Part shown: positions 58,301 to 64,000 of the stretch, one piece after another
How the letters are laid out: each line of letters starts with the position of its first letter
How positions within the stretch are numbered: the first letter of the stretch is position 1
NCBI GenBank assembly: GCA_903895195.1
Contig: CAITSZ010000017.1
Location: 30,332 to 94,331 of the forward strand
Length of the DNA stretch: 64,000 nt
Reading direction: 5' to 3'
Origin: an uncultured Chlorobiaceae bacterium
Lineage (GTDB): Bacteria > Bacteroidota > Chlorobiia > Chlorobiales > Chlorobiaceae
Translations under genes and position numbers: made by a program
The notes under the pieces: generated by a model
What the model saw: only the letters and a program-made list of their open reading frames with translations
Told to the model about the DNA's origin: nothing
The model's database searches: none

Positions 58301-61300
58301 GACTACAAAATAAACTTTGCACCCTTGCTGTTTGAGCCCTTCAAAATATTCTCGTCCGAACCGTACATTATGGCAGAGGTCGAGTCCGAGAAAAATATCA
58401 CCCTCGTCTATCTGCACAAGTTCCTTCCTTGCAGGCCGGTTGTTCAGGTTGAATTCACTGGCATAGCTGTAGGAAACGCTGAGTATTCCCTTTTCCATAA
58501 CAACCGGTTCGATCCGGAACCCCTCGGGGGGGTGTTCGAGCAGCTCCATAACCACGCTGCGCACTACCCGCTGAATACCGGTTTTCAAGTCATTCCCTAC
58601 CAGCGCCGAAACATCAAGCAAGAGCTGCTGCTGCTTTTGATGCTGCGGTGCCGGATCAAGACGATATACCCAGTTGTCGTCCCGGTCATCCGTCAAAAGG
58701 TTTTTCACCTGATCGGCACTCTCTTTCCATGTCATCAATGGAATGCCTGATGATTGCGGAGCTGACCCATTCTGGATGTTCGCCATCCACATCTTTACGC
58801 TATCAGCAAGCTGCAAAGGAGACGTGCCGCTGAAATACGTGGCATTTTCGCCTGCGATCTCGCGGAACACAGGGATATCGCGCATAAGAATGGGGCACCC
58901 GTATCGAGCAGCCTCAATGATTGGCAGGCCGAAGCCCTCCCCTTCAGAAGCCATTATAAGGCCATCGGCCGCTGCATAAAGCTTCATCAGTGCTTCGTCC
59001 GTGAAGCTCTCGAACCAAAAAAGGCGTCGGTTGAGTTCTTTATGTCCACGCAGGCGTTCAGTCAGCTGTTCAATCATCCATCCGGCTTTTCCCGCAATGA
59101 CAAGCTGCAGCGGAACACCAATCATCCAGAGCAGTTCAAAAGCTGTAACTACCTGTTCGTATCCCTTTCGCGGCTCTACCGTCCCCACCATCAACACGGT
59201 TGGCGCATGTGAAAGTCTTTGCAGCATAGCTTCAAACCCCTCAGGAATGCCTGTTGAGGGCAGACTGTGCTCTATATCTGCTCCAAGATGAAACCAGCCG
59301 ATAGTAAAAGGTCTGTATCGCAGAGGCTCAATGCATTCAAACCACTTCTTTACATCATCAGCGACGCTCCGTGAAATGCAGAGCACTCCATCGCCCTGGG
59401 CAGCAGCCTCCATCCATTCCTGGTGGTGCTTCTCTGTGTCCGGAAGAAAATAGTGCGGAAACTGGAGCGGAAGCAGGTCGTAGACGACAAAATATACCCG
59501 GCCTCCTGCAGCTTTGAACCTTTGCACAAATTCAGCCGCATACCGCGCATTATGGCAGAGGTCAAGCCCGAGAAAAATATCTCCAGCATGAATTTCAACC
59601 GGCTCGTTATCGAGTTCGGGAGAGAACGGCGAATCCTTGCCAAGCAGGTTCATGGTAAAGTGCTGCGCGTAGCGATAAAAAACGCCCCCTTTACCCTGCA
59701 CCATAAAGACCGGTTCTACGCGATAGCCAAGAGGCGGATGCTCAAGCAGTTCCATAACCACGCTGCGCACTAAGCGCTGAATGCCGGTTTTCAAATCTTT
59801 TGCTACAACTCCCGAAACATCAAGCAGCAACTGCGGCCGGGAGCTGGCTGACGGAAAGGTATCGGTAACAGCCTTTGCAATGGAATGCTGCACAGCCGCG
59901 TTATTCTCCGGGATGGCCGTGTCGAGTGAAAGACGATGCTGAATATTATAGCGGATGATTTCCCTGCTCTGAGAGAATCGCTCAATAGCTTCCGCATACC
60001 GTTCAGCAATCCGGGCGGGTGATCGCTCACTCTTAATATAATCACGGGCATTACTGCCGAGTCGCTCTCGCAGTGGAGCATCAAGATGCAGCGCTTCAAG
60101 GGCCTCTTTCAGCTGCTCAACCGTAACCTTGTCAGGCAGGAGCATCACACGCTCGGCAGGAAGCTCTGCCATACTGCCGTTGGCGTTGACGATTGTCGCA
60201 AGGCCATAATTCATGCAGTCCAGTGCCGAGGCCGAGCTCTCACCCCTTGAGAGTGAGCGGAGCTGCACGCCGATATCGGCCGCCGCCAGGTAAAGACGAT
60301 ACTCCTCCAAAGGCACCCATCCAGTCATTCGAATGCGACCGGCACTATGGCTGATGTCCTCCTCCAGTTTTTTACAGTAATCGTTTTCAAGCAGCTCGCC
60401 AACATAAAGAAGCGTGCAATGCCGGTCGTGCATAAGGCTTGATGCCTGCCACGCCTCGAGCAGCTCACGACTCAGCTTATGAGAATCCGGCAGGCCGAAG
60501 CTGCATACAACAATATCATTGTCGGCCAGTCCAAGTGCACGTCGTGCTTCCCCTTTTTCAACCGGGGATGCTGCAGTGCGCATAAGAGGCAGGAGCGCCA
60601 TGCGGTCACTATGGTGTTTGTCGTACCAGGCTCCAGCAAGCGAAAGCGCATAACCGGAATGAAGAATAACCCCGGAGGCATTCCGGAGCACGCTGAAGTT
60701 GCAGGGATAGGTTCCCACCACATCGCGCGACCCTTGCCCGGCAGCAAACAGCTTCTGCAGCGCAGGATAGCCGTGTGAGTGGTAGAGTTCAGCAGGAAAA
60801 CTGCCGGGAGCCATTCCTGAGCAGTCACGATATTCCAGAATATCAGAGAGAAAAAAATCATGAAGTACCACTACTCCCGGTATTTCGGCGAGCAGGTCAA
60901 ACATATAGAGGTGAAAGGGAGAGTTGCCAACATGGTAAAGCACCCGGTCATACTCATGCTTGTGCTCCCTGAACCAGCTGACGCTGCGGACGGGGCAGTG
61001 TGCAGTGATCCATTGATCAGAAACATGCTCCTGATCAACCACTACATCAATCTCATAAAACCTTGACAGCTCAGGAAGAAGCTCAGCGCTATAGTCGCTT
61101 ATGCCCGATCGTTCAGGAGGAAGCGGCGACAGGAAGGCAAGCTTAGGCCGATGAAGGGGCAAAGCATCGTCATCACGCCTGTTCGCATGATGTTCCTCAA
61201 GCAGCTCAATGAAGCTCCGGGCCTGCAGCTCAAGTGCAGGTTCAATAGGTACAATATTTCCAATCTGACCTTTGATGCCTATGGGTCCTATAATACCGAT

Positions 61301-61669
61301 TAGGTCACTTCCGTCAAGTTTTTCTGCCACCAGCACCACATCAGGCTCAAGGCTGGCCAGCAGTTCCCCCTTCAGCAACTCGCCAACCCTGTGTTGCCAC
61401 AAATTTTCAGGTAAGGCTGGAGAGGCTGCCCTAGGTGAGTTTGTTACAGCAGCAGGCGTATACCACAGCCGGATGTTACTTTGTTGCAGCACTCCCTCAA
61501 AAGCACCACGAATCAGTTCAACCTTTGCGCCACATTGGCCATCAAGCACAAGGATAACCTCATGCCCGCCGCGGTTCCGGCACAATACTTGAAGAAATTT
61601 CAGGCTTTCAGCTGTCGCGGCAGCTGCTGCCTGCAGAGCAATAAGAATTCTCATTGAGCACAATGACAT
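55331..61669 (-). CDS. giant multi-domain glycosyltransferase (four GT4-type modules plus GT2)
   Basis: A 2112-residue cytosolic polysaccharide enzyme. Order: poorly matched N-terminal domain (1-170); GT4 module A (about 173-590; FLSPLPPERSGISDYS, RGESSASALDCMNYG); modules B (about 611-1010) and C (about 1013-1410), each starting LLLDVS and containing GTVEPRKG and GEGFGLP[IL]IEAA; module D (about 1418-1820; YEGFGLPVIEAMKAG); C-terminal GT2 domain (about 1846-2100; VSIVTPSFNQGEFIERTLLS, WLNSDDIYYPNA). Modules B, C and D keep both Glu of E-x7-E; in A the second is replaced. Met6 at 61654 is an alternative start. It may build several linkages of one glycan. Confidence 0.93.
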   Translation of the reverse strand: MSLCSMRILIALQAAAAATAESLKFLQVLCRNRGGHEVILVLDGQCGAKVELIRGAFEGVLQQSNIRLWYTPAAVTNSPRAASPALPENLWQHRVGELLKGELLASLEPDVVLVAEKLDGSDLIGIIGPIGIKGQIGNIVPIEPALELQARSFIELLEEHHANRRDDDALPLHRPKLAFLSPLPPERSGISDYSAELLPELSRFYEIDVVVDQEHVSDQWITAHCPVRSVSWFREHKHEYDRVLYHVGNSPFHLYMFDLLAEIPGVVVLHDFFLSDILEYRDCSGMAPGSFPAELYHSHGYPALQKLFAAGQGSRDVVGTYPCNFSVLRNASGVILHSGYALSLAGAWYDKHHSDRMALLPLMRTAASPVEKGEARRALGLADNDIVVCSFGLPDSHKLSRELLEAWQASSLMHDRHCTLLYVGELLENDYCKKLEEDISHSAGRIRMTGWVPLEEYRLYLAAADIGVQLRSLSRGESSASALDCMNYGLATIVNANGSMAELPAERVMLLPDKVTVEQLKEALEALHLDAPLRERLGSNARDYIKSERSPARIAERYAEAIERFSQSREIIRYNIQHRLSLDTAIPENNAAVQHSIAKAVTDTFPSASSRPQLLLDVSGVVAKDLKTGIQRLVRSVVMELLEHPPLGYRVEPVFMVQGKGGVFYRYAQHFTMNLLGKDSPFSPELDNEPVEIHAGDIFLGLDLCHNARYAAEFVQRFKAAGGRVYFVVYDLLPLQFPHYFLPDTEKHHQEWMEAAAQGDGVLCISRSVADDVKKWFECIEPLRYRPFTIGWFHLGADIEHSLPSTGIPEGFEAMLQRLSHAPTVLMVGTVEPRKGYEQVVTAFELLWMIGVPLQLVIAGKAGWMIEQLTERLRGHKELNRRLFWFESFTDEALMKLYAAADGLIMASEGEGFGLPIIEAARYGCPILMRDIPVFREIAGENATYFSGTSPLQLADSVKMWMANIQNGSAPQSSGIPLMTWKESADQVKNLLTDDRDDNWVYRLDPAPQHQKQQQLLLDVSALVGNDLKTGIQRVVRSVVMELLEHPPEGFRIEPVVMEKGILSVSYSYASEFNLNNRPARKELVQIDEGDIFLGLDLCHNVRFGREYFEGLKQQGCKVYFVVYDLLPLLFPHYFPPDIEQHHREWMEVAAQGDGVLCISRAVADDVKAWFERAQPVRKRPFSIGWFHLGADIENSLPTAGVPEGFDNDLLKLAAAPTILMVGTVEPRKGCGQVLNAFKLLWLTGMKVNLVLVGKQGWMVEKIAERLTGATRNGRLFWYQGISDEALQKLYAAADGVIMASMGEGFGLPLIEAAQHKCPILARDLPVFREVAGVYATYFSGTSPLRLARVVKKWIANLNNGSAPQSSAMPWMTWKESTSQIVALLTESLNNNWIYKLEVPPQPYLQQAAGNALSTAALNTIAVDITPVLPGGENGGAKVFVLELLGMLAEMKPETKFILLTRESSHEELAFLDRANMQRLMILKEVVAPVATVTVHTRWVNRTIARWKKSIKKRIKNRAHPPSTLLRDLNVDLLFCPFTSPDNAEPGIPVVSTIYDLQYKTYPEFFSPEDVAHRDRVFMNAVQRADALTAISEYSRQSAIAHGACQPARIRTIYLRMAHRISLKNSDDNGLLARYGLVRHRYLLYTANFWKHKNHEKLLAAFGMAARDSLSPDIKLVCTGAAGERQRELIRVAESMGLEDRVIFPGYLPNDELALILSNCTALIFPSLYEGFGLPVIEAMKAGVPVACSNTRSLPEIAANAALFFDPLSPEQIAWSMLLLCKDEQLRARLVKAGDHRAEEFSDQKRMAREYWELFEQAMNKPDGLWRGAWAEWREDEQPFVEPYSRLKVSIVTPSFNQGEFIERTLLSVAKQQGAAIEHVVIDGGSSDNTVEILRKFRPAVQWVSEKDNGQTNAVNKGIQATDGDIIGWLNSDDIYYPNAIAKVTSFFEANPDVDVVYGQADHIDVHDWPFESYPSEPFDFARLHDTSFICQPALFFRRRVVEQHGLLDESLHYCMDYEYWLRLGKAGVRFAYLEEKLAGSRLYAENKTLGAKVKVHREINNMFKHRFGRVPKRWLKNYAHITMHDRLGGRHTSHLEFDFRYFFAKLRWGKL
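57426..59838 (-). repeat. tandem 1206-bp duplication inside the glycosyltransferase gene
   Basis: Modules B (58632-59838) and C (57426-58632) are direct repeats with a 1206-bp (402-codon) period. For example, ACCACGCTGCGCACTA occurs at 58551 and again at 59757. Similarity is visible in DNA as well as protein, so the duplication is fairly recent or kept by gene conversion. Confidence 0.85.
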
Positions 61670-61695
61670 ATATAATAATAGCGTCTACCAGGACT

Positions 61696-61827
61696 TCAGT
61701 GCGAGAGTCCGACAATAACTTTTCTCTGCCGACCCGCTTTCCCCCGTAAAGCGAAACCAGCTCCTATTCCACCAAAAAAGAGCAAGATAGCAGAGTAATG
61801 TAGAGAGGTCTCAATAAAAGCAAAATC
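61696..61827 (-). pseudogene. possible C-terminal membrane-anchor remnant
   Basis: A stop-to-stop frame of about 43 codons without ATG or GTG reads LHYSAILLFFGGIGAGFALR then GKAGRQRK: a hydrophobic helix followed by a basic tail, like the C-terminal sorting or anchor segments of exported proteins (PEP-CTERM-like in shape). It may be the leftover end of a deleted surface-protein gene between the giant glycosyltransferase and the methyltransferase. Chance is possible. Confidence 0.3.
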
Positions 61828-61887
61828 TCAGAAGCGAGCAAAAAAAGAGAAATTGCACTAACGACTCACTGTTTGGCTTTTTTTCTT

Positions 61888-62856
61888 TTACCGGTGCTTT
61901 TTTGCATCAGCAGGATTCGCCTTTGCAGCAGTTGCTGTAGTGCGTTTCGCCGTTGATTCGATTTTGTCTTGTTTCCCCTCTCGTAACGCAAGTAATTTCC
62001 GAATCTGCTTAAGCTCCTGCTCCAGTTTGGCACATCGCTTTCTAAGCAGAGGGATATCCTCGTTTTCTTCGGTTGTTACGGGAGGGAGCAACCACGAATC
62101 ATTAATCCGGTTGATAGCCTCAACAGCCTCAAGCATTGCTTGTGCAGGCGAAGGCGGCTTAAAGGCGATAAGTGCATAATCAGGAGCCTGCAGCAATCGC
62201 GATGCAATGATTTCAGCTAATTGATTATAGTGAGCTGCTCCCGGCTCACTGCCGCTCATTGTTCGCAGAGGTTCCCCAACCGTGTGGCGATTCAGTCGAG
62301 CGATCAACGGCGAAGCAAATCCTGCCTGAAGAGCTAAAAAGTGGAGCAGCTGTGAGGGTAAGGGCCGACGGTGAGTGGGGTCGATATAAAAATTGCAGCT
62401 CCCAACTGTTACATTTTCAGGATTTGGTGTTTCGAGGATAAGCACTCCCCCAGGTGCAAGGAGGTGGAATACAGTTTCAAGAAACCATGAATGCTTTTCA
62501 GGGGCGATATGCTCAATCAGGTGGAAGCCGGTAATAAGGTTGTACTGCTCATCTTTCAGGGTAGGTAAAAAGTCAAAAAGGTCAATTTCTTTTGAGTTAA
62601 GGCCAAGCTTATGGCACTCGTCAACAAATTCATGGTTGCAGTCGATTCCCTTAGCTTTAATACCTCGCTCAGCAAGAAGTTCAAGCCACTCGCCACGGCC
62701 ACATCCAATGTCAAGCACAGAGCCTAAATTATTAAGGAGTAAAGAATCCACTATTGGTAGATAGGCCGAAAATCGATCTTTGATTTCAATTCGTTTACCT
62801 CTAAAAAAAGACTCAAACGCAGAGTAGCTGAATAGAGGTTTTCCTGTGCTTTGCAT
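61888..62856 (-). CDS. WbdD-like SAM-dependent methyltransferase
   Basis: A 322-residue class I methyltransferase. The SAM motif is SVLDIGCGRGEWLELL (46-61), followed by KGIDCNHEFVDECHKLGL, LITGFHLIEHIAPEKHSWFL and VLILETPNPENVTVGSCNFY with DPTHRRPLP. This set is typical of O-antigen chain-terminating (WbdD-like) and related polysaccharide methyltransferases. The C-terminus has a short coiled coil (about 268-292) and a Lys/Ala-rich tail. It lies upstream of the giant glycosyltransferase on the same strand and probably modifies the same polymer. Confidence 0.88.
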   Translation of the reverse strand: MQSTGKPLFSYSAFESFFRGKRIEIKDRFSAYLPIVDSLLLNNLGSVLDIGCGRGEWLELLAERGIKAKGIDCNHEFVDECHKLGLNSKEIDLFDFLPTLKDEQYNLITGFHLIEHIAPEKHSWFLETVFHLLAPGGVLILETPNPENVTVGSCNFYIDPTHRRPLPSQLLHFLALQAGFASPLIARLNRHTVGEPLRTMSGSEPGAAHYNQLAEIIASRLLQAPDYALIAFKPPSPAQAMLEAVEAINRINDSWLLPPVTTEENEDIPLLRKRCAKLEQELKQIRKLLALREGKQDKIESTAKRTTATAAKANPADAKKHR

Positions 62857-63300
62857 TATGACGTTACTATCTATAATTGAGAATATGAGGGATTAGGTAA
62901 TAAATAGAGAAATATGCATTAAACGCTGCTTTCTCTTTGAGAATTAGCGATTATATGATAATATTGCAGAAATATTAAGAAAGATATGATGAGAAGCGGC
63001 GTATATTTGATGCATTTTAATGCGTCTTGAATCGTTTTCTTGCGTTTAATAGAACTTTTTTAGAGAAATAATTACTAATCTATTGGATTTTAGTTGTAAT
63101 ATTTTTTGCTTTTGTTAAATTTCGAGAAGGATGCTTGTCTGTTAAATTTCAATGGTTACGTTCGGCGTATGATGATAACCTCAAAAAATGGTATGGCAAA
63201 TCGATGTAGAAGATGCAGTTCGGGCATTTAAAATTATTATACTTTTATAATCCATTGAATTCATCAAAGTTAGATCAACCTCAAAAAAACAAATACAACT
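62857..63300. other. long AT-rich leader of the surface-layer-like gene
   Basis: No gene is supported on either strand. The region is strongly AT-rich and separates two divergent genes. A long untranslated leader for the surface-protein gene is plausible, as is usual for highly expressed S-layer genes. A TATAAT box at 63246-63251 is the best promoter candidate. Confidence 0.5.
63223..63251 (+). promoter_or_regulatory. candidate promoter of the surface-layer-like gene
   Basis: TATAAT at 63246-63251 is a perfect -10 hexamer; GGCATT 17 bp upstream would be a poor -35 box. The position, about 50 bp before the ATG at 63301, is suitable. Only the -10 element is convincing. Confidence 0.3.
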
Positions 63301-64000
63301 ATGTCCGCAAACACTAACAGCATTCAGCAGCTTTATGTTGCTTATTTTGGTCGACCAGCAGATGTGACTGGCTTGGCCTACTGGGAAACGCAGGTAGCAC
63401 TCGCAGGTGGCAGCACAGCGGCAGTTAGTGCCGCTTTTGCAGCTTCCGCTGAATATACAGCAACCTTTGCAGGTCTTTCTAATGATCAGATTGTCAATAC
63501 AATTTATAACAACCTGTTCCATCGCTCACCTGAGCCAGATGGCTTGATCTTTTGGAGTAATTTGCTCACTGGTGGTAAAATTAATATCAGTAATGTTGTT
63601 ACTCAAATTGCTGCTGGTGCTCAGGGAACAGATTCCGTTGCGCTTGCTCAAAAAGTTGCTGCATCAGTAGCGTTTACAGCTGGTTTGGATACGACAGATA
63701 AGATCCTAAGTTACAATGGATCAGCCGCTGTGACGATTGCAAAAGGCTGGCTTGCCGGCATCTATGATGTTGCAACAGAAACTGCGGCAGTGCTACCAGC
63801 TGCTCTTAATGCAACTATTGCATCTCTTCCTGCAGGTGGAACGCCTGGCACAACTTACACGCTCACTACAGGTGTGGACAACTTCACAGGTACCGCAAAT
63901 GATGACATATTCAACGCTGCTGATTCTGCAGCTACTGCCACGTGGACGGCACTCGATAAGATTAACGGTGGAACTGGAAATAATACTCTAAATGTTTCAA
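63301..64000 (+). CDS. S-layer/RTX-like surface protein with N-terminal DUF4214 domain (partial, runs off the edge)
   Basis: The frame from ATG 63301 is open to the end of the window (at least 233 residues). Residues 8-110 form a DUF4214 module (QQLYVAYFGRPADVTGLAYW, then IYNNLFHRSPEPDGLIFWSN). The following YTLTTGVDNFTGTANDDIFN and LDKINGGTGNNTLNVS are the Ala/Thr/Asn/Gly-rich repeats seen at the start of type I-secreted S-layer and RTX-like proteins (RsaA-like). There is no N-terminal signal peptide. Calcium-binding nonapeptides would be expected beyond the window. Probably a large, abundant surface protein and a likely target of the adjacent glycan genes. Confidence 0.85.
   Translation, partial: MSANTNSIQQLYVAYFGRPADVTGLAYWETQVALAGGSTAAVSAAFAASAEYTATFAGLSNDQIVNTIYNNLFHRSPEPDGLIFWSNLLTGGKINISNVVTQIAAGAQGTDSVALAQKVAASVAFTAGLDTTDKILSYNGSAAVTIAKGWLAGIYDVATETAAVLPAALNATIASLPAGGTPGTTYTLTTGVDNFTGTANDDIFNAADSAATATWTALDKINGGTGNNTLNVS

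Noticed and set aside
63737..63991. 84-codon plus-strand frame near the right edge
   Set aside because: It is out of frame with the DUF4214/RTX-like frame from 63301, which has clear domain features.

Overview
The window looks like a chromosome segment of a green sulfur bacterium (Chlorobiaceae, Chlorobium/Pelodictyon type). This is inferred from overall protein character, the small ferredoxin-like proteins next to alaS, the LPS and cobalamin genes, tRNA genes that do not encode CCA, and mostly weak Shine-Dalgarno sites. No marker unique to the group is present, so genus and species are not claimed.

Positions 1-43600 are mostly ordinary core genome. In order they hold: alaS with two tandem ferredoxin-like genes converging on serB; a nine-unit WG-repeat lipoprotein; an outer-membrane beta-barrel protein; a class A penicillin-binding protein followed by guaA; an alpha/beta hydrolase; a DedA protein; tRNA-Pro(GGG); a radical-SAM/DUF4130 pair thought to act on DNA; glpK; a small CWC zinc-ribbon-like protein; a nucleotide-sugar-type SDR; a cobyrinate amidase; clpC with a near-ideal terminator; a TrpB2-type tryptophan synthase beta chain; tRNA-Leu(UAA); thiL; ftsY; a DUF123 protein; pcm; and a PpiD-like foldase. 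A tightly packed minus-strand run then reads rfaE2 - tamB-like - coaBC - family-4 UDG - dnaB - ptsP (42547 down to 32248), with an LpxL-type acyltransferase divergent from its head.

From 43600 to the right edge the window becomes an accessory surface-polysaccharide/surface-protein region full of rearrangement scars. It contains a RAYT-type HUH transposase gene between near-perfect 27-bp inverted ends, plus two solo copies of that end; a truncated and internally deleted second copy of fcl; the beginning of an Rpn/PD-(D/E)XK-like gene; and three copies of a roughly 250-bp element whose arms are inverted tandem heptamers (AGTGCTG/CAGCACT and GGCAGTT/AACTGCC). The elements sit at gene ends: one supplies the N-terminus of the GDP-L-fucose synthase reading frame, one the stop codon of a MNT nucleotidyltransferase, and one cuts off the Rpn-like gene.

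Functional genes here make and attach surface sugars: gmd, fcl, a second GMD-like dehydratase, an acyltransferase-3 protein, a 2112-residue enzyme with four GT4-type modules and one GT2 module, and a WbdD-like methyltransferase. They alternate with probable exported proteins: a serralysin-type M10 protease with a C-terminal DUF4214 module, and at the right edge the start of an S-layer/RTX-like protein that begins with DUF4214. A methyltransferase-like protein also carries a DUF4214-like N-terminus. My reading (inference) is that this is a locus for building and glycosylating a secreted surface layer. A HEPN/MNT pair and an AAA/DUF4143 ATPase are embedded in it.
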